A stretch of 64,000 nt of DNA from Hansschlegelia plantiphila. Its GTDB lineage: Bacteria > Pseudomonadota > Alphaproteobacteria > Rhizobiales > Methylopilaceae. Positions 17,420-28,448 of this stretch are shown in pieces. Where the stretch lies: assembly GCF_027922265.1 (NCBI RefSeq), contig NZ_BSFI01000008.1, positions 512,001 to 576,000 on the forward strand. Direction: 5' to 3'. How positions within the stretch are numbered: position 1 is the first letter of the stretch; every line of letters starts with the position of its first letter. The notes beneath the pieces were generated by a model, which ran no database searches, was not told the origin of the DNA, and saw only the letters and a list, made by a program, of their open reading frames with translations. Both the position numbers and the translations under genes were made by a program.

Positions 17420-19705
17420 ATGGCGATCGGGCGCGGGTCCGGGCGAGAGGAACGACGCGAGCCGCGCTTCGATGCGTCGGACCGGTCGCCGGATCTCCGC
17501 GTCACGCCGGCCGACCGGCCGGCCGGCGGCGGACCCCGCATCTCGGCGGTCGAACCGTCCTTCGAGCCGCGGCCGGACGGCCGGCGCGAACCGAATTTCG
17601 GACAGGCGGACGACGACATGGCCCGTCGGCCTGAGCGCCCCAAGGCGTCGTACTGGGCGTGGGTGATGGGCCGCAGCCGGCCTGCGCGCAAGCGCGGCGG
17701 CGATCGCCGCCCTCCGCGGCGCGGCCTAATCGGTCGCATGATCTCGGTCGTCGTCGTGCTGGCGCTGTTCGGCGCGGTCGGCGTCGGCGGCGTGGTGACC
17801 TATTACGCCTCGCGCCTGCCGCCGATCCAGAACCTCGAGGTTCCCAAGCGCCCGCCGAACGTTCTGCTCGTCGGCTATGACGGCAAGCCGCTCGCCAATC
17901 GCGGCGAGACCGGCGGCGCCTCCGTGCCGTTGTCCGAGATGCCGAAATTCGTGCCGCAGGCCTTCATCGCGATCGAGGACCGGCGGTTCTACGATCACTG
18001 GGGCGTCGACGTCTTCGGCCTGCTGCGCGCGCTGAAGACCAACATCATGCGCGGCGGCGTCAGCCAGGGCGGCTCGACGCTGACCCAGCAGCTCGCGAAG
18101 AACTTGTTCCTGACCCCCGAGCGCTCGCTCGAGCGCAAGGTCCAGGAGGCGGTGCTGGCCTTCTGGCTCGAGCGCAAGTTCGGCAAGCAGAAGATCCTCG
18201 AGATGTATCTCAACCGCGTCTATTTCGGCGCGGGCGCCTATGGCGTGGAGGCGGCCTCGCAGCGCTATTTCGGCAAGTCGATCCGCAAGGTGAACGTCTC
18301 GGAAGCCGCGATGCTGGCGGGCCTCGTCAAGGCGCCGTCCCGGCTGTCGCCGAGCCACGACCCGGAAGCCGCCCGCGCCCGCGCCGACGTCGTGCTCGCC
18401 GCGATGGCGGACGAGGGCTACATCAGCCGCGATCAGGCGCAGACGGCGTTTCGTGTTTCGCCGCCCTCGCCGGCGCCGAAGCCGGAAGGCGCCGTCGGCT
18501 ACGCTGCGGACTGGGTGATGGACCAGCTCGATGCGCTGGTCGGCCTCTACGACGAGGACCTCGTGGTGGAGACCACGATCGACCCGCAGCTGGAGACCGA
18601 GGCCGAGCGTGATCTCGCTGACGCCATCGCCAGGCGCGGTCCGAAGCTCAAGATCAGCCAGGGCGTGCTGGTGTCGCTCGGGCCGGACGGCGCGGTGCGC
18701 GCGCTCGTCGGCGGCAAGTCCTACGCTGAGAGCCAGTTCAACCGCGCGGTCGAAGCCAAGCGCCAGCCGGGCTCGGCGTTCAAGCCGTTCGTCTATCTCA
18801 CCGCCCTTCAGCTCGGCCTCAACCCGGAAACGGTGAGGGTCGACGCGCCGGTGCAGCTCAAGGGCTGGAACCCGGAGAACTACTCGCGCCGCTACGGCGG
18901 TCCGATGACGCTGACCTATGCGCTGTCGCGCTCGATCAACACCGTGGCGGTGCGGCTCGGCGTCGAGGTCGGGCCGGACAAGGTGGTTCAGACCGCGCAC
19001 GACATGGGCATCACCTCGCCGCTGTCGCCGAACCCGTCGATCGCGCTCGGCACCTCGGAGGTGTCGCCGCTGGAGCTCGCCTCGGCCTATGCGCCGTTCG
19101 CGAACGGCGGCTTCGAGGCCAAGCCCTACATCGTGCGCTCGGTGAAGACCGCGCAGGGCGAGCCGCTCTACAAGCGCCCGACGACCGAGCCGAAGATGGT
19201 CGTCGACGACGAGCGCGTCGGCATGATGAACTCGATGCTGAGCGAGACGCTGAGCGCGGGCACCGCGCGCGGCGCGTCGTTGCCGGGGTGGCAGGCCGCG
19301 GGCAAGACCGGCACGAGCCAGGATTTCCGGGACGCCTGGTTCGTCGGCTACACCGCGCAGTTCGTCACCGCCGTCTGGCTCGGCAACGACGACAACAGCC
19401 CGACCAACCACGCCTCGGGCGGCGGCCTCCCGGTCGAGATCTGGAGCCGCTTCATGAAGCGCGCCCATGACGGGATGCAGGTCGCCCTGCTGCCCGGCGA
19501 CTGGAGCCCGCATGTCGCGGCCTATCCGGACCAGCAGCCGGGCGGCGACGTCTACCAGACCGGGCCGGGTCAGGCGCCTCCGGAGGAGCCGTATGACGGC
19601 GGCTATACGGCGGCGCCCGACGAGCGCGTCGTCCGCGAGCGCCGCGACGTCAACCCGCTGCGCGAACCGCTCGGCTTCCTGAAGAAGCTGTTCGGGGGCG
19701 GGTGA
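17420..19705 (+). CDS. Class A penicillin-binding protein (PBP1A-type)
   Basis: A 761-residue bifunctional peptidoglycan synthase. A basic, Pro/Arg-rich cytoplasmic tail of about 105 residues precedes one transmembrane helix (107-127). The glycosyltransferase domain has catalytic Glu186 in EDRRFYDH and GGSTLTQQLAKNLFL. The transpeptidase has Ser452-X-X-Lys455 (PGSAFKP), Ser505-X-Asn507 and Lys629-Thr-Gly. The cytoplasmic tail is long for the family; an internal ATG at 17618 (MARRPERP) would shorten it to about 40 residues. It stands alone between the EI24 gene and argG. Confidence 0.95.
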   Translation: MAIGRGSGREERREPRFDASDRSPDLRVTPADRPAGGGPRISAVEPSFEPRPDGRREPNFGQADDDMARRPERPKASYWAWVMGRSRPARKRGGDRRPPRRGLIGRMISVVVVLALFGAVGVGGVVTYYASRLPPIQNLEVPKRPPNVLLVGYDGKPLANRGETGGASVPLSEMPKFVPQAFIAIEDRRFYDHWGVDVFGLLRALKTNIMRGGVSQGGSTLTQQLAKNLFLTPERSLERKVQEAVLAFWLERKFGKQKILEMYLNRVYFGAGAYGVEAASQRYFGKSIRKVNVSEAAMLAGLVKAPSRLSPSHDPEAARARADVVLAAMADEGYISRDQAQTAFRVSPPSPAPKPEGAVGYAADWVMDQLDALVGLYDEDLVVETTIDPQLETEAERDLADAIARRGPKLKISQGVLVSLGPDGAVRALVGGKSYAESQFNRAVEAKRQPGSAFKPFVYLTALQLGLNPETVRVDAPVQLKGWNPENYSRRYGGPMTLTYALSRSINTVAVRLGVEVGPDKVVQTAHDMGITSPLSPNPSIALGTSEVSPLELASAYAPFANGGFEAKPYIVRSVKTAQGEPLYKRPTTEPKMVVDDERVGMMNSMLSETLSAGTARGASLPGWQAAGKTGTSQDFRDAWFVGYTAQFVTAVWLGNDDNSPTNHASGGGLPVEIWSRFMKRAHDGMQVALLPGDWSPHVAAYPDQQPGGDVYQTGPGQAPPEEPYDGGYTAAPDERVVRERRDVNPLREPLGFLKKLFGGG

Positions 19706-19858
19706 GGCTGCAGTTCGTTAGAGAGGCCGGCCGCTTCGTGCGCGCCGTCTTCATCGACGGCGGTCGTCGGCGCGGTCAACGCGGCCCGCGCTTGCGCCGC
19801 GCGCGCCCGTGACTAGAGTGCGCCCGCCCCTCCAGACCCGACCCCGGATGCCTTCCTG

Positions 19859-21091
19859 ATGACCGAACCCAAGACTGTGAAGAAGGTCGTGCTCGCCTAT
19901 TCCGGCGGCCTCGACACCTCGGTGATCCTGAAGTGGCTGCAGACGACCTACAACTGCGAGATCGTCACCTTCACCGCCGACCTCGGCCAGGGCGAGGAGC
20001 TGGAGCCGGCGCGCAAGAAGGCGGAGCTGCTCGGCGTCAAGCCCGACAACATCTATGTCGACGATCTGCGCGAGGAGTTCGTCCGCGACTACGTCTTCCC
20101 GATGTTTCGCGCCAATACGGTCTATGAGGGCCAATACCTGCTCGGCACCTCGATCGCCCGTCCGCTGATCGCCAAGCGCCAGATCGAGATCCTGCGCGCG
20201 ACCGGCGCCGACGCCGTCTGTCACGGCGCGACCGGCAAGGGCAACGACCAGGTCCGCTTCGAGCTCTCCTACTACGCGCTGGAGCCGGACGTCACCGTGA
20301 TCGCGCCGTGGCGCGAATGGGACCTGACCTCGCGCACGAAGCTGATCGAGTTCGCCGAGATGCACCAGATCCCGATCTCGAAGGACAAGCGCGGCGAAGC
20401 GCCATTCTCGGTCGACGCCAATCTGCTGCACTCCTCCTCGGAAGGCAAAGTGCTTGAGGATCCGAGCCTCGCGGCGCCGGAAGACGTCCACATGCGCACC
20501 ATCGCGCCCGAGGACGCGCCTGACGAGCCGACGCTGATGTCGATCGACTTCGAGAAGGGCGACGCCGTCGGGATCGACGGCGAGGCGCTGTCGCCGGCTG
20601 AAATCCTCACGCGGCTGAACGCGCTCGGCAAGGCGAACGGAATCGGCCGGCTCGATCTGGTGGAGAACCGCTTCGTCGGCATGAAGTCGCGCGGCGTCTA
20701 CGAGACGCCGGGCGGGACCATCCTCCTCGTCGCGCACCGCGCGATCGAGTCGATCACGCTCGACCGCGGCGCCGCGCACCTCAAGGACGAGCTGATGCCG
20801 CGCTATGCGGAGCTCATCTACAACGGCTTCTGGTTCTCCCCGGAGCGGGAGATGCTGCAGGCGGCGATCGACCTGTCGCAGAACGACGTTTCCGGCCGCG
20901 TGCGGCTCAAGCTCTACAAGGGCAACGTCATCGTCATCGGCCGCGAGAGCCCCAACTCGCTCTACGACCAGGAGCTCGTCACCTTCGAGGACGGCGCGGT
21001 CGCCTACGACCACCACGACGCCGCGGGCTTCATCAAGCTGAACGCTCTCAGGCTGCGCACCCTCGCCGCCCGCAAGCGGCGGAACGGCTGA
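19859..21091 (+). CDS. argG: Argininosuccinate synthase
   Basis: A 410-residue enzyme that joins citrulline and aspartate with ATP in arginine biosynthesis. The P-loop-like AYSGGLDTS is at residues 13-21, and [13 protein letters not shown] forms part of the citrulline/aspartate site. Length and both signatures match the type I ArgG family. No other arginine genes are nearby. A short hairpin-forming repeat lies downstream at about 21122-21147. Confidence 0.97.
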   Translation: MTEPKTVKKVVLAYSGGLDTSVILKWLQTTYNCEIVTFTADLGQGEELEPARKKAELLGVKPDNIYVDDLREEFVRDYVFPMFRANTVYEGQYLLGTSIARPLIAKRQIEILRATGADAVCHGATGKGNDQVRFELSYYALEPDVTVIAPWREWDLTSRTKLIEFAEMHQIPISKDKRGEAPFSVDANLLHSSSEGKVLEDPSLAAPEDVHMRTIAPEDAPDEPTLMSIDFEKGDAVGIDGEALSPAEILTRLNALGKANGIGRLDLVENRFVGMKSRGVYETPGGTILLVAHRAIESITLDRGAAHLKDELMPRYAELIYNGFWFSPEREMLQAAIDLSQNDVSGRVRLKLYKGNVIVIGRESPNSLYDQELVTFEDGAVAYDHHDAAGFIKLNALRLRTLAARKRRNG

Positions 21092-21121
21092 GCGTCCGGT
21101 TTGGGCGCCCGACCCTCGACG

Positions 21122-21147
21122 GTCACGCCCGCGAAGGCGGATGTGAC
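21122..21147. repeat. Short imperfect hairpin downstream of argG
   Basis: GTCACGCCCGC faces GGCGGATGTGAC around GAA. This resembles a widespread type of short intergenic repeat with a CCCGCGAAGGCGG core. It may serve as the argG 3' end, though it has no T-tract. Confidence 0.45.
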
Positions 21148-21192
21148 GGCGACGCCTGAGCGATCCGCCGTCTCCACCGGCCGCGTTCGCTG

Positions 21193-22266
21193 ATGTTCAA
21201 TCTGATGCGACGGCGACCGCCGACGTCCGAGCGGGTCTGTTACCTGCACATCGGCCCCCACAAGACCGGGTCGACCTCGATCCAGCACGCCCTGTTTGAA
21301 AACGCCGGGCGGCTCGCAAAGATCGGACTGACCTACCCCACGGGCTGGGCGGCCGAGGGCCGGCTGCGGCGCAACCATTCGTCGCTCGCGCGCCGGACCC
21401 TGCTCAGGCTGCCGGGCGCGCTTAAGGACGCCCCGGTCTGGTCCGAGCTCGACGCGACGCTGGCCAGGACACGGGGCTCGATCATCGTCTCAAGCGAGCA
21501 TTTCGCGATCATGCTGCGGGACGCGGGCTGGTTCGACCGCATCATCGGTTTCTTCGAGGATCACGGCTTCCGGGTCGTGATCATCGCCTTCATGCGAGAC
21601 CAGCCGATCTGGCTGAACTCCTGGTACACGCAGGATCAGAAGAACTTCGCCTCCCGGCGCAGCTTCGCCGGGTTCCGCAAGCTGATCTACCGGCGCGGCT
21701 ACATGGACCCCTCGGTCTTTCTGAAGAGAGCGGTGGACCATCCGCGCGTCGAGGTCCGCCCGCTGTCCTTCGAGCGGGCGACGAAGGCGGGGCTGGTGCG
21801 CAGCTTTCTCGACGCCGTCGACGCGCCCGCGCGCTTCCGGCTCGACGAGCCGCCGCGCATCAACGCCAATTTCGGCGCGAAGGGCGTGTTCGCCGCGCAG
21901 GAGATCATGCGCCGGGTCGAGGCCCCGATCCGCGGACGGCCGGATTACACCGCGCTTTACCGCCATTTCCTGAAGCTGATGGTCGGCCGCAACTGGGAGG
22001 CGACGCCCTATATCGGACTGTCGCAGGACGACTTCAGCGCGATCCGCGAGCGCTTCGGCGCCGCGAACGAGGCGTTCGCGCGCGACTATTTCGGCGTCTC
22101 CTGGGAAGAACTGGCGCCGGTCAGGAGCTACGAGCGCTGCGTGTTCGACTTCGAGGCGGCGTCGGAAGAGGATCGGGCCGACGTCATGGAGGTGGTCGAC
22201 GCCATGGTCTGTGCGGTGAAATCCGGCTCCCTTGCGGGCGAAACGGACGCCCCTGACGACTCCTGA
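21193..22266 (+). CDS. Sulfotransferase-like P-loop protein
   Basis: A 357-residue protein of unknown function. HIGPHKTGSTSIQHAL (about residues 19-34) matches the 5'-phosphosulfate loop of PAPS-dependent sulfotransferases, including the Lys-Thr-Gly-Ser/Thr core. A second region, IIVSSEHFAI near residue 97, may be the 3'-phosphate site. There is no signal peptide, so it is probably cytoplasmic. It could sulfate a surface glycan or small metabolite. It sits alone between argG and typA. Confidence 0.7.
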   Translation: MFNLMRRRPPTSERVCYLHIGPHKTGSTSIQHALFENAGRLAKIGLTYPTGWAAEGRLRRNHSSLARRTLLRLPGALKDAPVWSELDATLARTRGSIIVSSEHFAIMLRDAGWFDRIIGFFEDHGFRVVIIAFMRDQPIWLNSWYTQDQKNFASRRSFAGFRKLIYRRGYMDPSVFLKRAVDHPRVEVRPLSFERATKAGLVRSFLDAVDAPARFRLDEPPRINANFGAKGVFAAQEIMRRVEAPIRGRPDYTALYRHFLKLMVGRNWEATPYIGLSQDDFSAIRERFGAANEAFARDYFGVSWEELAPVRSYERCVFDFEAASEEDRADVMEVVDAMVCAVKSGSLAGETDAPDDS

Positions 22267-22424
22267 AGGGCGCGGACGCACGTCCGCAAACCACGCGGAT
22301 CCGAAGAAAACAAGCGCGGCTCTTGCGTTTTCGAGCCTTCTCCCGCATCTGTGGCGCCGCACAAACCTAGACAATTCAGATCGAAGGCGCCCGCACACGG
22401 CGGGCCTGAGGCTCGTCGTTACCC

Positions 22425-24254
<1,830 letters not shown>

Positions 24255-24311
24255 TTGAGGCTGTGACGAGAGGCTCCGTTCCTCTCGTCCGCCGCTTTAT
24301 CTAAACCGGAA

Positions 24312-24345
24312 GGGACGCGCCACCATGGCGCGTCCCTTCTTGGTT
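24312..24345 (+). terminator. Rho-independent terminator after typA
   Basis: A perfect 10-bp stem GGGACGCGCC (24312-24321) and GGCGCGTCCC (24327-24336) with loop ACCAT is followed by TTCTTGGTTTT. The ATG in the loop (24325) is in frame with the next gene but is not a credible start. Confidence 0.85.
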
Positions 24346-24357
24346 TTGGGGGCTCCG

Positions 24358-25125
24358 ATGGCCGGAAGACTTGCAGGCAAAGTCGCGATCGTCTCCGGCG
24401 GCGCGACAGGAATGGGCGGTGCGTCGAGCCGGCTGTTCGCGGCTGAGGGCGCCAAAGTCGCCATCATCGATATCAACGGCGATGCAGCCGAAGAGACCGC
24501 GGCCCTCATTCGCAGCGAGGGCGGAATCGCCCAGGCTTTCGTCGCGGACGTCTCCGATGAAGCCGCTGTTGCAAAGGCTGTCGAGGGCGCGAACGCCGCC
24601 TTTGGCCCGGTGACGGTGCTGTTCAACCACGCCGGCACACTGGTGGTGAAGCCGTTCCTCGAAACCACCGTCGAGGAGTGGGATTGGCTGCACGCCGTCA
24701 ACGTGCGCTCGATGTTCCTGATGACCAAGGCCGTGCTGCCGCAGATGATCGCGGCCGGCGGCGGCTCGATCGTCTGCACGTCGTCGATCTCGGCGGTCGC
24801 AGGCACGCCGATGGAGGTGCTCTACGACACCACCAAAGGCGCCTGCCACATGTTCGCGCGCGCGATCGCGGTCGAATTTCGGGATCGGAACATCCGCTGC
24901 AACGCGCTCTGCCCGGGCTTCATCCGAACGCCGCACGGCCTGCGCGAGGTGGACGACCTCAACCGGCTTGGCGTCGACGTTTCCGACGCGGCGCTCGTCG
25001 CACAACAGGGCCGCATCGGCGAACCGGAGGAGGTGGCGAAGGTCGCGCTGTTCCTGGCGAGCGACGAGGCGAGCTTCGTCAACGGCGCCCGTCTGTTCGC
25101 CGACAACGGCTTTACCGCGGCCTGA
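24358..25125 (+). CDS. SDR-family oxidoreductase
   Basis: A 255-residue short-chain dehydrogenase. The cofactor motif is SGGATGMGGAS near the N-terminus, with NHAG in place of NNAG, Ser in TSSISAV, and YDTTKGA supplying the catalytic Tyr and Lys. The substrate is unknown. ATG 24358 (MAGRLAGKVAIVSGG) is the start; the in-frame ATG 11 codons earlier is inside the terminator hairpin. GGGGG lies about 7 bp upstream. It converges on the dehydrogenase gene at 25129 with only three bases between stops. Confidence 0.92.
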   Translation: MAGRLAGKVAIVSGGATGMGGASSRLFAAEGAKVAIIDINGDAAEETAALIRSEGGIAQAFVADVSDEAAVAKAVEGANAAFGPVTVLFNHAGTLVVKPFLETTVEEWDWLHAVNVRSMFLMTKAVLPQMIAAGGGSIVCTSSISAVAGTPMEVLYDTTKGACHMFARAIAVEFRDRNIRCNALCPGFIRTPHGLREVDDLNRLGVDVSDAALVAQQGRIGEPEEVAKVALFLASDEASFVNGARLFADNGFTAA

Positions 25126-25128
25126 ACC

Positions 25129-27573
25129 TCATCCCTTGATCCGCGCCATTCCCGGATCGTACGGCGGCTTCAGGAACGGCGTCACCGGCACGATCTCGCC
25201 CGCGACGTCGAGCTCGTAGTCGCCCGCCATCACGTAGGCCGCGTCGACGCCGGCGGGGTCGCGGACGTAGCCGTAGCCGATCGGCTTGCCGACCGTGAAG
25301 CCGAAGCCGCCGCTCGCGAGCCAGCCCACGCGCTTGCCGTCGCGCAGGATGGTCTCGCGGCCGAGCAGCGTGACCTCGGGATCCTCCACCGTGAAGCCCG
25401 CGAGCAGGCGCGGCAGCGGCTTGGCCGCCGCCTCCACCAGCGCGTCACGGCCGAGGAACGGCGTGTTCGACTTGAGCTTCACCGCCCAGCCGAGGCCCGC
25501 CATCTGCGGCGTGTGGTCGGGGCCGATCTCCGCGCCCCAGGCGCGGTAGCCCTTTTCCAGCCGCAGCGTCTCGATCGCGCGGTAGCCGGCGAGCGCGATC
25601 CCGTGCGGCTCGCCCGCCGCCATCAGCGCCTCGTAGACGGTGAGCGCGAATTCGGTCGGCACGTGCAGCTCCCAGCCGAGCTCGCCGACGTACGTGACGC
25701 GGAGCGCAAGCGTCGGGCTGCCCGCGACGGAGATCGTCCGCGCGGTCCCGAACGGGAAGCCGGCGTTCGAGACGTCGGCGTCCGTCACCGCCTGCAGCAC
25801 GTCGCGGGCGCGGGGGCCGAACAGGCTGAGCACCGCCCGCGACGAGGTGACGTCGAGGAGATGGGCGTCGCAATCCGCCGGGATCGCCTTGGAGATCCAG
25901 TCAAAATCATGCGTCGCGAAGCCGGTGCCGGTGATGATGTAATAGCGGTCCTCGGCGAGGCGCATGACGGTGAGGTCGCATTCGATCCCGCCGCGGGCGT
26001 TCAGCATCTGCGTGTAGACGAGCGAGCCCACGGGTTTCGCGACGTCGTTGGCGCAGATCCAGGACAGCGCGCGCTCGGCGTCGCGCCCGACCATCATGAA
26101 CTTCGCGAACGACGTCTGGTCGAACAGCGCCACCCGCTCGCGGCAGGCTGCGTGCTCGCGCCCCACCGCGGCCGTCCAGTTCGGCCTGGTGAAAGAGTAG
26201 ATGTCGCGGGCTTCGTCGCCATCGCCCGCGAACCAGTTCGGGCGCTCCCAGCCGAGCTTCTCGCCGAACACGGCGCCGCGCTCCTTCAGCCGGTCGTAAA
26301 GCGGCGAACGGCGCAAGGGGCGCCCGCTGTCGTGCTCTTCGGACGGCCACGCCATGGTGTAGTGCTTGGCGTAAGCCTCGAGCGTGCGGGTGCGCACCCA
26401 GGCCGTGTCGTGGTGGTTCGCGCCGAAACGGCGGATGTCGACCGGCCAGAGATCGTAGGGCGGCCAGCCCTTCGCGACCCATTCGGCGAGCGCCATGCCG
26501 GCCCCGCCGCCGGCCGCGATGCCGAAGGCGTTGAAGCCGCAGCCGACGAACAGGTTCTTCACCTCCGGTGCCTCGCCGAGGATGAAGTTGCCATCCGGCG
26601 TGAAGCTCTCGGGACCGTTGATCAGCTGCTTGATCCCGGCGGTCTCCAGCGCCGGCACCCGGCCGAGGGTCAGCTCCAGCGTCGGGGTGAAATGGTCCCA
26701 GTTCTCCTCCAGCAGCTGGAAGGAGAAGTCCTTCGGCGGGCCGCCGACGCCCCAGGGGATCGGGTTCGGCTCGTAGCCGCCGACCACGAGGCCGCCGACC
26801 TCCTCCTTGTAGTAGGTGAGCCGGTCGGGATCGCGCACCGTCGGCAGGCCGCGGGACACCCCGTCGATCGGCTCGGTGATGATGTACTGATGCTGCACGG
26901 CGCTAAGCGGGATGTTGACGCCGGCGAGCTTTCCGAGCTCGCGCGACCACAGGCCGGCGCAGATCACCAGCCGCTCGCATTCCACCCGACCGTGACTGGT
27001 GACGACCGCCTTCACCTTGCCGTTCTCGACCTCGATCGACTCGACCGAAATCTCCTCGCGGATCGTCACGCCGTTCCGCCGCGCGCCGCGGGCGAGCGCC
27101 TGGGTGATGTCGGAGGGGCTGGCCTGCCCGTCGGTCGGCAGGAAGGCGGCGCCGATCACGTCGTCGACGTTCATCAGCGGCCAGAGGTCCTGCGCCTCCT
27201 TCGGGGTCAGCAACTGCATCTCGAGCCCGAAGGAGCGCGCGGTCGTCGCCTGCCGCTTCACCTCGATCCACCGGTCCGGCGTGCAGGCCAGGCGCAGGCC
27301 GCCGTTCATCCTCCAGCCGGTGGCGAGACCCGTCTCCTCCTCCAGCGACTTGTAGAGCTTCACGCTCTCGCCCAGGAGCTGGGTGATGTTCGCGCTGGTC
27401 CGGAGCTGCCCCACGAGGCCGGCCGCGTGCCAGGTCGACCCGGAGGTCAGCCGATCGCGCTCAAGCAGCAGCACGTCGCTCCAGCCCATCTTGCCGAGGT
27501 GATAGGCGGTGGAGCAGCCGACGATGCCGCCGCCAATGATCACGACCTTGGCGGAGGCGGGAAGTTCGGTCAT
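25129..27573 (-). CDS. Dimethylglycine/sarcosine-dehydrogenase-like FAD and folate enzyme
   Basis: An 814-residue protein with an N-terminal FAD-binding DAO domain (VVIIGGGIVGCSTAYHLG, about residues 9-26), a central FAO_M-type region and a C-terminal GcvT-like aminomethyl-transfer domain (about 430-814). This architecture is that of dimethylglycine and sarcosine dehydrogenases, which oxidise an N-methyl group and can pass the one-carbon unit to tetrahydrofolate. The start ATG overlaps the stop of the upstream phosphotransferase gene (ATGA), so it is the last gene of the betaine-type importer operon. That supports demethylation of an imported methylated amine. The exact substrate is open. Confidence 0.9.
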   Translation of the reverse strand: MTELPASAKVVIIGGGIVGCSTAYHLGKMGWSDVLLLERDRLTSGSTWHAAGLVGQLRTSANITQLLGESVKLYKSLEEETGLATGWRMNGGLRLACTPDRWIEVKRQATTARSFGLEMQLLTPKEAQDLWPLMNVDDVIGAAFLPTDGQASPSDITQALARGARRNGVTIREEISVESIEVENGKVKAVVTSHGRVECERLVICAGLWSRELGKLAGVNIPLSAVQHQYIITEPIDGVSRGLPTVRDPDRLTYYKEEVGGLVVGGYEPNPIPWGVGGPPKDFSFQLLEENWDHFTPTLELTLGRVPALETAGIKQLINGPESFTPDGNFILGEAPEVKNLFVGCGFNAFGIAAGGGAGMALAEWVAKGWPPYDLWPVDIRRFGANHHDTAWVRTRTLEAYAKHYTMAWPSEEHDSGRPLRRSPLYDRLKERGAVFGEKLGWERPNWFAGDGDEARDIYSFTRPNWTAAVGREHAACRERVALFDQTSFAKFMMVGRDAERALSWICANDVAKPVGSLVYTQMLNARGGIECDLTVMRLAEDRYYIITGTGFATHDFDWISKAIPADCDAHLLDVTSSRAVLSLFGPRARDVLQAVTDADVSNAGFPFGTARTISVAGSPTLALRVTYVGELGWELHVPTEFALTVYEALMAAGEPHGIALAGYRAIETLRLEKGYRAWGAEIGPDHTPQMAGLGWAVKLKSNTPFLGRDALVEAAAKPLPRLLAGFTVEDPEVTLLGRETILRDGKRVGWLASGGFGFTVGKPIGYGYVRDPAGVDAAYVMAGDYELDVAGEIVPVTPFLKPPYDPGMARIKG

Positions 27574-28448
27574 CGCGACATCTCTTCGAATTGGGTAAGC
27601 GCACGCTCGAACCGCGCGAGGTTTTCGGCGGTGTAGGCCTGGTAGTCGAAATCGATCGTGGAGTGCAGCTCGGAGACCATGCTCCACAGCGCCTCGCGCA
27701 GCAGCGAGGCGACCGCCATCGCCTGCACGCGCAGGCGGAGCGCGTCGTCCGGCGGGCGGCCGAAATAGAGCGCGAGCATCTCGTCGCGCTCGACGTCGCC
27801 GAACTCGTTGTTGGAGGCGAGGTTGCCGAGGTCGAACAGCGGCGTGTTGAAGCCGGCGTAATCCCAGTCGATCAGCCAGAGCCGGGAGCCGTCGTCGATG
27901 AAGTTGCCCGGCAGCAGGTCGTTGTGCGCGAAGACCAGCTCGACCGGCCCCGCCGCCGCCTCGAGCAGCTCGGCGACAGTTGCGAGCCGGGGCAGGTCGC
28001 CCGCCAGCCGGTGGCCGCCCTCCCGCAGCGTGTGGGCGTAGTCGCGCAGGATGTGGAACGTCCAGAACGCCATGCCTGGGCCGCGCAGGTGCTTCGCGAC
28101 GCCTTGATGCGCGGCCTTCACAAGCGCCACCACCCGCGGCAGCTCGGCGCGCACGTCGGCGGAGGAGAAGGTTCGGCCGGCGATATGATCGATCACCATC
28201 AGCCCCGGCGCGACATGCCGTATGGCGGGCGAAACGCCGGCCGCATGGGCGGCGACGCCCGCCGCGCGTTCGTTGAAGCGCATCACGCCATGAAGCGGGA
28301 TGTCCTCGCCGAGCCGGACGACATATTTCCGGCCGGCGTCCTCGACGAGATAGTTGCGGTTGGTGATCCCGCCCTGCAGCGGCTCGGGCTCGACCGGCCC
28401 GCGCCAGAAGTCGAGCGCCCGGATGCGGACGACGCCTTCGTCCGTCAC
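27570..28448 (-). CDS. Choline/ethanolamine-kinase-like phosphotransferase
   Basis: A 292-residue protein-kinase-like small-molecule phosphotransferase. ITNRNYLVE is the N-lobe start, Brenner's motif is HNDLLPGNFI (about residue 175) and the metal-binding stretch is LIDWDYAGFNTPLFDLG. These match the LicA/choline-kinase branch better than aminoglycoside kinases. The start is GTG at 28448, in a GTGA overlap with the permease stop, and its own stop overlaps the dehydrogenase start. It would phosphorylate an alcohol such as choline brought in by the transporter. That substrate is an inference. Confidence 0.88.
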   Translation of the reverse strand: MTDEGVVRIRALDFWRGPVEPEPLQGGITNRNYLVEDAGRKYVVRLGEDIPLHGVMRFNERAAGVAAHAAGVSPAIRHVAPGLMVIDHIAGRTFSSADVRAELPRVVALVKAAHQGVAKHLRGPGMAFWTFHILRDYAHTLREGGHRLAGDLPRLATVAELLEAAAGPVELVFAHNDLLPGNFIDDGSRLWLIDWDYAGFNTPLFDLGNLASNNEFGDVERDEMLALYFGRPPDDALRLRVQAMAVASLLREALWSMVSELHSTIDFDYQAYTAENLARFERALTQFEEMSR

